Assembly: GCA_022842245.1 (NCBI GenBank)
Contig: JALHPZ010000004.1
Location: 124,001-188,000 of the forward strand
DNA from: Gemmataceae bacterium
GTDB taxonomy: Bacteria > Planctomycetota > Planctomycetia > Gemmatales > Gemmataceae
DNA: 64,000 nucleotides
Reading direction: 5' to 3'
A program made the position numbers and the translations under genes. The notes beneath the pieces are model-generated. The model saw only the letters and a list, made by a program, of their open reading frames with translations, did not search any database and was not told the origin of the DNA. Below are positions 56,437 through 64,000 of this stretch, piece after piece; position 1 is the stretch's first letter; every line of letters begins with the position of its first letter.

Positions 56437-57786
56437 ATGCGGAAAATCCTGACCATCGCGAAGCGCGAATACCTCGCCGGCGTGCGGACGAAGGCGTTCC
56501 TCGTCTCGCTCATCCTCATGCCCGTGATGATGGGCGGCAGCATCGGCCTGTCGGCGCTCTCGAAAAAGCTCGACGATACATCAGAGAAGACCTACGCCGT
56601 CGTCGACCGCTCGCCGGGGGGCAAGATCGCGGCGGCGCTCGAAGCGGACACGGTGCTCTACAACACCGTCATCATCAAGGATCCCGCGACGGGCCAGCAG
56701 ATCCACCCGGCTCTCAAGATCGAAGTCGTTCCGCCGAGCGACGGTTCCGACATCGCGATCCGTCAACAGCGGTTCGAACTGTCCGAACGGTCGCGCAAGA
56801 ACGAGATCGAAGCGTTCATCGAAATCGGCCCGGACATTTACCAGACCCGAACCGACCCGAACCCGGAATCGGCGGAGGATGTGCAGGCCGTCCGACTGCA
56901 ATCGAAGAAGCCCGGCGAAGGCTTCCTCGGCCGCTACCTCGAACGGCGCATCAACGACGCGGTGCAACGCGAGCGTTTCGCCCGCGAGAACGTGGACCCC
57001 GCGAAACTACGGGCGATCCAGCAACCGATTTCCCTGAAGACCAAAGGATTGACGACCAGGAACGCCCAGACCGGCGAAATCGAAGACGCCGCCGACGAGA
57101 AGCGGCTGGCGAACTTCCTGCTGCCCGGCGTGCTCATCGGCCTCATGTTCATGGTCATCATGTTCGGCGCATCGCCGGCCATGAACGGCGTCGTCGAGGA
57201 GAAGAGCCAGCGCATCGCCGAGGTGCTGCTCGGCTCGGTCACGCCCTTCGAGCTGATGGCGGGCAAGCTGCTCGGCCTCGTCGGCATCGCCCTCACCACG
57301 GCGGCGATCTACTTCGGCGGCGGATTCGTCGCCGCCAGCCGCTACGGCCTGACGGACTCCATCACGCCTGAACTCATGGTCTGGTTCTTCGTCTTCCTGA
57401 CCATGGCGCTGCTCATCTTCGGCTCGATCTTCATCGCCGTCGGCGCCGCCGCCCAGGACGTGAAGGACACGCAGACGCTGCTGACGCCCGTCATGTTCTT
57501 CATGGTGATGCCGATGTTCGCCATCGGGCCGATCCTGATGGACCCGCACGGCAAGCTGGCGGTGATCTGTTCGCTGATCCCGACGAGCGCGCCGATGATC
57601 CTCGTCGCCCGCCAGAGTGTGCCGCCGGGCGTGCCGCTGGTGCAGCTCCTCGGCGGCGCCGCGATCGTGGCGCTGACGACGGTGGCCTGCGTCTGGGCCG
57701 CTGGCCGCATCTTCCGCGTCGGCTTCCTGATGCAGGGGAAATCCCCGAAGCTGAAGGACCTGGCGCGCTGGATCGCGAAGGGGTGA
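56437..57786 (+). CDS. ABC transporter permease (NatB/ABC-2 type)
   Basis: A 449-residue membrane protein. It has an N-terminal membrane helix after TIAKREYLAGVRTKAFLVSL, a large periplasmic domain (about 50-225), and a C-terminal six-helix ABC-2 domain beginning FLLPGVLIGLMFMVIMFGAS, with EEKSQRIAEVLLGSVTPFEL, the hallmark of NatB-like permeases. It is co-transcribed with the ATPase. Substrate unknown. Confidence 0.92.
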   Translation: MRKILTIAKREYLAGVRTKAFLVSLILMPVMMGGSIGLSALSKKLDDTSEKTYAVVDRSPGGKIAAALEADTVLYNTVIIKDPATGQQIHPALKIEVVPPSDGSDIAIRQQRFELSERSRKNEIEAFIEIGPDIYQTRTDPNPESAEDVQAVRLQSKKPGEGFLGRYLERRINDAVQRERFARENVDPAKLRAIQQPISLKTKGLTTRNAQTGEIEDAADEKRLANFLLPGVLIGLMFMVIMFGASPAMNGVVEEKSQRIAEVLLGSVTPFELMAGKLLGLVGIALTTAAIYFGGGFVAASRYGLTDSITPELMVWFFVFLTMALLIFGSIFIAVGAAAQDVKDTQTLLTPVMFFMVMPMFAIGPILMDPHGKLAVICSLIPTSAPMILVARQSVPPGVPLVQLLGGAAIVALTTVACVWAAGRIFRVGFLMQGKSPKLKDLARWIAKG

Positions 57787-57800
57787 GGATGACGGAAACG

Positions 57801-57880
57801 TAGGGTGGGCCGAGTCTTCGAGGTCCACCGCATGTACGATCATCCACCGCTCGATAGGCCTCGAAGTCACGGTCCACCTA
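57801..57880. repeat. Imperfect inverted repeat after the ABC operon
   Basis: Left arm TAGGGTGGGCCGAGTCTTCG-AGG (57801-57823) pairs with CCTCGAAGTCACGGTCCACC-TA (57859-57880) with a few mismatches. A related element TAGGGTCGCCGAGACTTCGA starts at 58264. This looks like a dispersed chromosomal repeat family and may also act as a transcript end hairpin. Confidence 0.55.
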
Positions 57881-57920
57881 TGAGTCTTGTCCCTTAACCT
57901 CGCAAGAAGGACTCACCTCC

Positions 57921-58265
57921 GTGGAAATGCCTTGGTGGGGACTCCTCATCGAAGTGTGCTTCGTCTGGCTGCTCTGGGGCAGCGCGGCGCTAGCGAATCA
58001 CGCTGCAACGGCGGCACATCGCGGCATACCGAAGGGTCAGCGCGAAGGTGTCAGCCTCGCACCGATCATTCCGGTGTACCCGTTGGTGTTCTGGGTTGCG
58101 GCGTTGCTTGTCGATCTCGCGATAGGCCCTTGGGGAACGATCGTTGTCAGCAGTTTCCACGCGGCGCTTGGACTGTGCTTTGTAGCATCTATCGCTAGGG
58201 ACTGTTGGCGAATCCGTTCGCTCGACAAGCGGTCAAATCCCGATGGGAGTATTCCGAACATGTAG
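57921..58265 (+). CDS. Small membrane protein, 114 residues
   Basis: A GTG start gives EMPWWGLLIEVCFVWLLWGS, then two further hydrophobic stretches (LAPIIPVYPLVFWVAALLVD and TIVVSSFHAALGLCFVASI). A basic C-terminus RSLDKRSNPDG follows. No family recognised. The stop falls inside the second copy of the dispersed repeat. Confidence 0.5.
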   Translation: MEMPWWGLLIEVCFVWLLWGSAALANHAATAAHRGIPKGQREGVSLAPIIPVYPLVFWVAALLVDLAIGPWGTIVVSSFHAALGLCFVASIARDCWRIRSLDKRSNPDGSIPNM

Positions 58266-59085
58266 GGTCGCCGAGACTTCGAATCCCGCCGCGAAAACAT
58301 CATCGCCGCGGAACCGACCGGAGTCGAATATCATGAAACTCGGGCCACACTTCGGATCGGTCAACCTCTGCCTTTTTGCCCCGGAGGGGCAACGGGCTTT
58401 AGCCACGGGTGGAGCGAAGCGGAACCCGTGGAACGATCGCGTGAATGTTCGCCCAGAAGGGGCGACGGAAGCGTTCCTCTGCCCCTCCGGGGCAGGTCGA
58501 AAGGTGTTGGGAAACAATCTTCCACGGGTTTCACCCGTGGCTACACTCCGCGGCCCCATCCGGGGCCGAAAACCGAGAACCTCCCTCCACGGGTTTCACC
58601 CGTGGCTACACTCCGCGGCCCCATCCGGGGCCGAAAACCGAGAACCTCCCTCCACGGGTTTCACCCGTGGCTACACTCCCCGGCCCCATCCGGGGCCGAA
58701 AACCGAGAACCTCCCTCCACGGGTTGCACCCGTGGCTACACTCCCCGACCCCGTCCGGGGCCGAAAACTAGGAACCCGATTCGACCGCCTTTCGTTCATC
58801 CTCGAAGACTCGGCTCACCCCGTTGGAACGGTCGAACGCTGGTCTTTTGCCCCGAAGGGGCAACGGGCTGTAGCCACGGGTGGAGCGAAGCGGAACCCGT
58901 GGAACAATCGTCGCGAATCTTCGCCCCGGAGGGGCGACGGAGCGAGACAATCGCCGCAAGTCATTATCCGGTTGGACTTACAACGATCATCAAGAGTGGG
59001 TCCGAAAAAATGAGTGGGTCCGCCGGAGGGTGGCGCGGATGCGGCGGAATCATGCCGTGGACGAAAGGCAAGCTCCCACACCCGC
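58266..59085. repeat. Gene-free region of palindromic repeats
   Basis: This 820-bp stretch has no supportable gene. Two direct copies of a unit with GGGGCAACGGGCT and TAGCCACGGGTGGAGCG, then GAAGCGGAACCCGTGGAAC (about 58383-58440 and 58856-58912), flank the four-copy 65-bp array. Long open frames crossing it are due to the repeat lacking stops in those frames and are not genes. Transcribed, the palindromes would fold into stacked hairpins. Confidence 0.75.
58521..58780. repeat. 65-bp tandem repeat, four copies, each with two palindromes
   Basis: Units begin at 58521, 58586, 58651 and 58716, exactly 65 bases apart; the last has several substitutions. Each unit contains CCACGGGT-TTC-ACCCGTGG and CGGCCCC-ATCC-GGGGCCG, separated by CTACACTC and followed by AAAACCGAGAACCTCCCT. 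The third-to-fourth copy differs by single changes (TTTCACC to TTGCACC), indicating recent amplification. It resembles REP/BIME-like intergenic repeats. Confidence 0.9.
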
Positions 59086-60279
59086 TCACCCCGTCGTCGC
59101 CAGCGCCAGCGCCAACCGGCAGCCGGCCTCGAACTCCTTCAGGTCCACGAACTCGTTGACCGTGTGGATCTCGTTCTGTCCCGCGCCGAACGTGATCGTC
59201 GGGATGCCGTGCTTCACCATCCAATTCGCGTCCAGCCCGCCGTTCGTCACCTTCGTCGTCGGCTTGAGCTTGATCGACTTCGCCGCCGCCATCGCCCGCT
59301 TGATGACCGGCGCGCCGTCCGGCAGGCGGAAGGGTACGTAGTCCAGCCGGCTCGAGAACTTCACCTTCGCCGGCTTCCCCTTGTGGTCCTTTACCTTCTT
59401 CGCCGCCTTCTCGAAGGCGAGCTTGTACGCGGCCGTGATCTCGCGCACGAACTTCGCATCGTGGCTGCGGCTCTCGCCGCGGATCAGGACGTAGTCGGTC
59501 ACGACGTTCGTGGCGTTGCCGGCACTCTTGCCGTCGGCGTCGCCGATGCTGCCGACGTTGCTGGTGCCTTCCTTCCCCTTCTTGACGACCTTGCCGAACC
59601 AGCCGCTGTTGAACACGTCCGCGATGGCGAGGGAGGCGACGACGCTGGCGGAGATGCCGCGCTCGGGGTGGACGCCGGCATGCGAGGCGCGACCGTGGAT
59701 CTCGACTTCCCAGCGGTCGGCACCGATGGCGCCGATGGTGATCTCGCTGGCGCTGCGGCCGTCGATGTTGAAGCCCATGACGGCGCCGCCGAGCACGGTC
59801 GGGTCGACGTGCTTGGCGCCGAACAGGCCGCTCTCCTCGCGGACGGTGAAGAAGAGCGTGATGGGCGGGTGCGGGAGCTTCTGCTTGATGAGTTCAGCCG
59901 CGAGCGTGACGACGGCGGCGCAGCCGGTGCGGTCGTCGCCGCCGAGGGCCGCCTTCGGGTTCTCGTTGACGATGCGGTTCTCCGCCCGCTTCGGCTTTGC
60001 CCCGGCGCACAGCGGCACGGTGTCCATGTGCGTCATGAAGAGGATGCGCGGCGCGTCCAGCGTGCCGGGCAGGTCGACGATGATGTTGCCCGTCTGCGTC
60101 GGAGCGGGGATGCGCGTGTTGGCGTCGTCGTAGCGGATGGTCGACTCCGGCACGCCGACCTCCTTCAAGGTCGCGACGATTTCCTTCCCGATCGCGGCCT
60201 CCTGGCCGGTGATGCCTTCGATCGAGAGGAAGCGGAGCAATCGGTCCACGGCGGCGGCGGTGTCGATGGCGAGCGGCAT
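59086..60279 (-). CDS. M20-family peptidase (PepT/ArgE-like)
   Basis: A 397-residue metallopeptidase. Zn ligands lie in ILFMTHMDTVP, ALGGDDRTGCAAVV and FFTVREESGLFGA, where the Glu is the catalytic base, and near the C-terminus EIHTVNEFVD. The dimerisation lid contains GRASHAGVHPERGI. The layout is like tripeptide aminopeptidase or peptidase M42/M20 of planctomycetes. It is probably cytoplasmic (no signal) and cleaves small peptides. Confidence 0.9.
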   Translation of the reverse strand: MPLAIDTAAAVDRLLRFLSIEGITGQEAAIGKEIVATLKEVGVPESTIRYDDANTRIPAPTQTGNIIVDLPGTLDAPRILFMTHMDTVPLCAGAKPKRAENRIVNENPKAALGGDDRTGCAAVVTLAAELIKQKLPHPPITLFFTVREESGLFGAKHVDPTVLGGAVMGFNIDGRSASEITIGAIGADRWEVEIHGRASHAGVHPERGISASVVASLAIADVFNSGWFGKVVKKGKEGTSNVGSIGDADGKSAGNATNVVTDYVLIRGESRSHDAKFVREITAAYKLAFEKAAKKVKDHKGKPAKVKFSSRLDYVPFRLPDGAPVIKRAMAAAKSIKLKPTTKVTNGGLDANWMVKHGIPTITFGAGQNEIHTVNEFVDLKEFEAGCRLALALATTG

Positions 60280-60321
60280 GGGCGACCTATTTTGAGTGGA
60301 AGCTGAGCCACTATTGTAGGA

Positions 60322-60981
60322 TCAGCGTCGTGCGATCGCGAGGTGCGGGCGGATCTTGTCGAGCGTCTTCGCGCCGATGCCGCTGACGCGGCGGAGGTCG
60401 TCGATCGAGTCGAATGGCTTTTTGGTGCGCTCGGCGACGATGCGCTCGGCCATCTTCGCGCCGATGCCGGGCAACTGGTGGAGTTCGGCGAGGGTCGCGG
60501 TGTTCGGGTCGAGCGTCTGGCCGGGGGCGAGTTTGGTAGTGGTGGAAGCGGCCGGTGCCGGTGCGGGCGGTGCGGGGCGGGTGAGCGTTTCGAACTTCGG
60601 TTCGGCCGGTTTCGCGGGTGTCTTCGCGTCGACGACGAGCCAGTTGCGGAGCTTGTCGAGCGTCTTGCTGCCGATACCGGGGACGCCGTCGAGTTCTTCG
60701 AGGGACTGGAACGGGCCAAAGGTGGAACGGTGCGTGAGGATCGCGTCGGCGAGGGTGGGTCCGACGCCGGGGATCTGAAGCAGTTCGGTGCGATCGGCGG
60801 CGTTGACGTCGAGGGGCAGCGGCGCAGCAGATTGTTGCGACGGCTGGACGCGATAGCCGTTGCCGTAGCCACGGTAGAGGAGCAGGCCGAAGAGGACGAC
60901 GACGGCCACGGCGATCGCGAACCGCTCCGGCGAGCGAGCCGGGGGCGGCGGGGCGGGCGGGACTGGCGGCGGCGCGTCCAT
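60322..60981 (-). CDS. ComEA-like helix-hairpin-helix membrane protein
   Basis: A 219-residue protein with a Pro-rich N-terminus (PPPVPPAPPPPARSPE), one membrane helix (FAIAVAVVVLFGLLLYRG) and two HhH pairs: LDVNAADRTELLQIPGVGPT with LDGVPGIGSKTLDKLRN, and LDPNTATLAELHQLPGIGAK with RVSGIGAKTLDKIRPHL. HhH domains bind duplex DNA without sequence specificity. ComEA is the surface DNA receptor of natural transformation; two tandem HhH units separated by an Ala/Pro linker is an unusual double form. Confidence 0.88.
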   Translation of the reverse strand: MDAPPPVPPAPPPPARSPERFAIAVAVVVLFGLLLYRGYGNGYRVQPSQQSAAPLPLDVNAADRTELLQIPGVGPTLADAILTHRSTFGPFQSLEELDGVPGIGSKTLDKLRNWLVVDAKTPAKPAEPKFETLTRPAPPAPAPAASTTTKLAPGQTLDPNTATLAELHQLPGIGAKMAERIVAERTKKPFDSIDDLRRVSGIGAKTLDKIRPHLAIARR

Positions 60982-60990
60982 TCCGGGATT

Positions 60991-61758
60991 TTACCCGTTC
61001 GGCAGCGTCAATACCACATATCGGCACCAATTCCCGAGCGCAGGCACCGCTCGCAGCAATCGGCGATCCACGCGATCCAGAGCGCCATTCAACGCGTGCG
61101 AACAAATGACGCGGCGGACCATGCCGAGCAGCTGGAAGCCTTGCACCGTCAAGTTTGGGAATGCGGCCCGCAGTGGCGGCAGGTCGGCGGATACGAGCGG
61201 GCGCTCGTCCGGCGTGCGATGTTTGCCGGGGTACGGGAGCCAACGGCGGGCGAGGCTCAGGAAGGGATTCCCACCCCACGGCTCGCAGAAGACGGCCACG
61301 CCTCCGGGCTTCAGGACTCGCTTCAATTCCGCAGCGGCCTTCGCCAGATCGAGGTGATGCAGGATCGCACAGCCCCAGACGGCGTCGAACGACTGGTCGG
61401 CGTAGGGAAGCTCCTCGCCGTTCGCGGCGATCGCGGTCACGTCCACTCCATTCGCGGCAGCTCGCTCGCGGACTTCACGGACGTACCCGGGCGAGAGATC
61501 GAACGCGCTTACGGCAGCTCCGGCGCGTGCCATCACGACAGCCGCCATGCCGTGCCCACAACCGTAATCGAGAACGTTCATGCCTTTCAATACGCCGAGT
61601 TGTGCGAACGCCGGTCGGATCCAGGTTTCGTGATCGAGGTACGCCTCGTCCGCGAACCGCAGATCGGCCCGACCGCTGTGAAAGCTGACGGCCCGCTCCG
61701 AAGCCTGCTCGTCGTGGAAGACGCGTTCGGTATCCAGTCGTTCGGCAGTCGCGTTCAT
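60991..61758 (-). CDS. Class I SAM-dependent methyltransferase
   Basis: A 255-residue enzyme starting at MNATAERLDTERVFHD. Motif I is GMNVLDYGCGHGMAAVVMAR, followed by AFDLSPGYVREVRE, the post-II region DQSFDAVWGCAILHHLDLAK and AAELKRVLKPGGVAVFCEP. This is the UbiE/COQ5-like (Methyltransf_11) group. Substrate unknown; a role in small-molecule or lipid methylation is possible. It is divergent from lysS with only a short promoter region between. Confidence 0.9.
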   Translation of the reverse strand: MNATAERLDTERVFHDEQASERAVSFHSGRADLRFADEAYLDHETWIRPAFAQLGVLKGMNVLDYGCGHGMAAVVMARAGAAVSAFDLSPGYVREVRERAAANGVDVTAIAANGEELPYADQSFDAVWGCAILHHLDLAKAAAELKRVLKPGGVAVFCEPWGGNPFLSLARRWLPYPGKHRTPDERPLVSADLPPLRAAFPNLTVQGFQLLGMVRRVICSHALNGALDRVDRRLLRAVPALGNWCRYVVLTLPNG

Positions 61759-61849
61759 CGTGAACCCGCCCTCGCGTTCCCGCGTCGATTCCCTAAAATT
61801 CTCCGCGAAGGCTAACATGCTCCTGTTTCCGATGGAAAGGCGACTTCCC

Positions 61850-63373
61850 GTGGCTTCCGAACCGACTTCTCCCCCGCCCGCCGATACGAACGACCATGCG
61901 GAAGTCCGCCTCGCGAAACTGAAACAGATCGAAGCCCTCGGCATCGACCCCTGGGGCCAGCGATTCGATGGCCATCAACCGATCGCGACAATCCGCGAGC
62001 TTCCGTGCAATCCATTCGACGATGCGAATCCCGGCCCGAAGGTCCGCGCCGCCGGGCGCGTCGTCGGCCGGCGGAAGATGGGGAAGGTCTACTTCCTCGA
62101 CCTCTGGGACCAGACCGGCAAAGTGCAGGTGATGCTCGGCTCGAAGCAGATCGGCGAGCTGGGCTGGAAAGTTGCGGAACTGCTCGACCTCGGCGACCTC
62201 GTCGGCATCGACGGCGAGTTCGGCAAGACGAAGATGGGCGAGCCGACCATCCGCGCCAGCCAACTCACATTCCTGACGAAGTCGCTCGAACCGCACCCGA
62301 CCGGCTACTATGGCATGTCGGACGAAGAGTACCGCCTGCGGCACCGGTACCTCGATCTCGTCTACACGCCAGATACGCTGCGCCGTGCCCACCAACGCGT
62401 GAAGGTGCTCCGCACCATTCGGAACTATTTGGACGATCAGGGCTACCTGGAAGTGGAGACGCCGACGCTGCACGCCATCGCCGGCGGTGCGGCGGCGCGG
62501 CCGTTCGATACGCACCACAACGCGCTCGACATCCCGCTTTTCCTCCGTATCGCGCTCGAACTGCCGCTGAAGCGCCTGCTCGTCGGCGGCATCGAGAAGG
62601 TCTATGAGATCGGCCGCGTCTTCCGCAACGAGGGGATCAGCCGCCGCCACAACCCCGAATTCACGATGCTGGAGCTTTATTGCGCCTACGGCGATCTCTT
62701 CACGATGATGGACCTGACCGAAGGTGTCTTTGTAAAGTGCGTGGACGCACTCGGTTCATCGCGCACGCTGACCTACGGCGAACGACAGATCGACTTCGCC
62801 CCGCCCTGGCCGCGTGTGCGGTACTCGGACATATTCAAGCAAACGACCGGCGTCGATCTCTTCGACCGCGACGGGGTGAAGGCCAAGGCGTTGGAACTCA
62901 AGATTCCACTCGAACTGAAGGACGAGAAGGCGAAGACCTCGACGCAGAAAGAACACGACGTGCTCGTCCACGAACTCTTCGAGCACTGCGTCGAGCCGGA
63001 ACTGGCGAAGGCCGACAAGCCGACGTTCGTTTTCGACTATCCCGCCGCGCTATGCCCGCTAACGAAGCGGAAGCGCGAGACGCCGGAACTGGCGGAGCGG
63101 TTCGAACTATACGTGGCCGGCATGGAACTGGCGAACGCCTACACGGAGCTGAACGACCCGATCACGCAGGAGGCGACCTTCCGCCGGCAGCTCTCCGGGA
63201 TGAACGCCGAGGATACGATGGCGAAGATGGACGACGATTTCGTGCGGGCGCTGCGCCACGGCATGCCGCCCGCCGGTGGCCTCGGCATCGGCATCGACCG
63301 CCTCGTGATGCTGCTGACGAACACGACGACGATCCGCGACGTGATCCTCTTCCCGCTGCTGCGGCCGGAGTGA
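61850..63373 (+). CDS. lysS: Lysyl-tRNA synthetase, class II
   Basis: A protein of 507 residues from GTG 61850 (GGAAAGG upstream), giving VASEPTSPPPADTNDHAEVR and then the normal LAKLKQIEALGIDPW lead; ATGs at 61817 and 61832 are alternatives. The OB-fold anticodon domain has VRAAGRVVGRRKMGKVYFLD. Class II motifs: VYEIGRVFRNEGISRRHNPE (motif 2) and GLGIGIDRLVMLL (motif 3). It charges tRNA-Lys in the cytoplasm. Complete and of normal length. Confidence 0.95.
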   Translation: MASEPTSPPPADTNDHAEVRLAKLKQIEALGIDPWGQRFDGHQPIATIRELPCNPFDDANPGPKVRAAGRVVGRRKMGKVYFLDLWDQTGKVQVMLGSKQIGELGWKVAELLDLGDLVGIDGEFGKTKMGEPTIRASQLTFLTKSLEPHPTGYYGMSDEEYRLRHRYLDLVYTPDTLRRAHQRVKVLRTIRNYLDDQGYLEVETPTLHAIAGGAAARPFDTHHNALDIPLFLRIALELPLKRLLVGGIEKVYEIGRVFRNEGISRRHNPEFTMLELYCAYGDLFTMMDLTEGVFVKCVDALGSSRTLTYGERQIDFAPPWPRVRYSDIFKQTTGVDLFDRDGVKAKALELKIPLELKDEKAKTSTQKEHDVLVHELFEHCVEPELAKADKPTFVFDYPAALCPLTKRKRETPELAERFELYVAGMELANAYTELNDPITQEATFRRQLSGMNAEDTMAKMDDDFVRALRHGMPPAGGLGIGIDRLVMLLTNTTTIRDVILFPLLRPE

Positions 63374-63524
63374 AGATTGGCCCGCTGATGACGCAGACCT
63401 CCGGACGGAGATCAAGATGATGAAGACGGTATTTTATCATCTTCAATCTGCGTTGAAATCCGCGTTATCTGCGGTCCATTCTTAGAATGCATCCATCAGC
63501 CGCGCTCACCGACCGGGACTGCGC
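63374..63524. other. Spacer between lysS and the last gene
   Basis: The 151-bp spacer shows no gene. An A/T-rich run with TATTTTATC near 63430 may contain the promoter of the following gene; nothing else is recognisable. Confidence 0.4.
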
Positions 63525-64000
63525 ATGAACAATCGAAAGTACATTTTCCCCAACGTAATCGAGCTGAACGTCGCGGCGGGGCGCGCGTTCGGCGTAAACA
63601 TCTACCTCATCGACGGCGGCACAGAATTCGTTTTGCTCGACATCGGCCTGGACGAATCGCTTGGCGACGTAATCGATCTCATCCGCGCGATGGATTTCCC
63701 GCTCTCGAAATGCAAGATGGTGGTGGCCACACACGCCGACGCTGACCATGTGCAGGCGCTGGCGAAGGCGCGGGAACGGCTGAAGACGAAGGCCGCCGCG
63801 CACCCGAAGGCGGCCGTGCTGCTCGAGGCCGGCGAGCGCGAGCAGACCTATGCCCGCATCTCCGCGCAGGATTTCGAGATCGCGATGCCGCCCTGCAAGA
63901 TCGACTTGAAGCTGAAGGACGGCGATTCGATCAAGGTTGGCAAGCTGAAGCTCGACGTCTGGTCCACGCCCGGCCACACGCCGGGACAACTCAGCTTCAA
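63525..64000 (+). CDS. MBL-fold metallohydrolase (3' truncated by window edge)
   Basis: The first 158 residues of a metallo-beta-lactamase fold protein starting at MNNRKYIFPNVIEL. The metal motif is VVATHADADHVQAL (H-x-D-x-DH), and the second ligand block is VWSTPGHTPGQLSF at the window end. The group is close to glyoxalase II/RNase Z-like hydrolases with His-to-Asp replacement at position 2. The C-terminal part lies outside the window. Confidence 0.88.
   Translation, partial: MNNRKYIFPNVIELNVAAGRAFGVNIYLIDGGTEFVLLDIGLDESLGDVIDLIRAMDFPLSKCKMVVATHADADHVQALAKARERLKTKAAAHPKAAVLLEAGEREQTYARISAQDFEIAMPPCKIDLKLKDGDSIKVGKLKLDVWSTPGHTPGQLSF

Noticed and set aside
58243-59159. Long plus-strand open frames over the palindromic repeats
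   Set aside because: The repeats simply lack stops in these frames; the predicted proteins are repeats of the DNA unit, with no start signal or known domain.

Overview
The window looks like a chromosome segment from a planctomycete, most likely of the Gemmata group. The evidence is a subtilase whose N-terminus carries the planctomycete LEDRTTP-type export motif, a solitary nuoD away from any other nuo gene, a repetitive leucine-rich protein, and dispersed palindromic repeats containing CCACGGGT/ACCCGTGG hairpins. There is no 16S gene here, so the assignment is inference.

Two compositionally different parts meet near 42.7 kb. Bases 1-42.7 kb are visibly less G+C-rich and are packed with accessory genes, many with 4-bp stop/start overlaps. 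On the minus strand from about 28.9 kb down to 2.4 kb runs one long co-directional gene train. An Xre-type regulator with a 29-bp operator-like inverted repeat at its promoter is followed by a BREX-like phage-defence cluster in the type 1 order: BrxA-like, BrxB-like, a BrxC/PglY-like giant ATPase, a DNA methyltransferase, PglZ, and the Lon-like BrxL. The methyltransferase is not a typical PglX but resembles the Zn-ribbon COG1743 type. Directly behind BrxL comes a Gabija-like pair (OLD/TOPRIM nuclease plus UvrD-type helicase), then two uncharacterised proteins, a calcineurin-type phosphatase, and two proteins resembling the nucleotide-modification-associated domains Nmad2 and Nmad3. The train ends with small metabolic or unknown genes (HTH plus HEPN-like, cupin, metallo-beta-lactamase fold, ICMT-like methyltransferase, secreted protein, endonuclease/exonuclease/phosphatase).

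From 29 to 41 kb lies a collection of small, mostly plus-strand genes for detoxification, stress or resistance-type enzymes: an alpha/beta hydrolase, a frameshifted SRPBCC protein, a Vat-type acetyltransferase, a RibD/DHFR-like reductase, a CsaA-like protein, cupins, DUF2256 and TfoX-N. A TetR regulator follows, with matching operators before itself and before a carboxymuconolactone-decarboxylase/DUF1348/PPOX gene set. Next come a GNAT protein, TspO, an HxlR regulator with its own palindromic operator divergent from an Old Yellow Enzyme, a methyltransferase, a leucine-rich protein and a second, nearly identical TspO. An AlbA_2/HATPase (Schlafen-AlbA type) gene and an intrinsic terminator sit at the boundary.

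From 42.75 kb on, the G+C-rich part holds ordinary planctomycete chromosomal genes: nuoD, an S8 protease with P-domain, a pyruvyl-transferase-domain protein, a parallel beta-helix protein, a lactonase-like MBL protein, a WD40-like protein, a ThuA-like protein, an ABC exporter pair, an M20 peptidase, a ComEA-like HhH protein, a methyltransferase, lysS and a partial MBL protein. A small patch at 47.7-50 kb looks more like the left part in composition and contains a paralogue of the secreted protein at 3.1 kb. A four-copy 65-bp palindromic tandem repeat, flanked by direct repeats, occupies the largest gene-free stretch (58.3-59.1 kb). I saw no tRNA, rRNA, CRISPR array, transposase or integrase.
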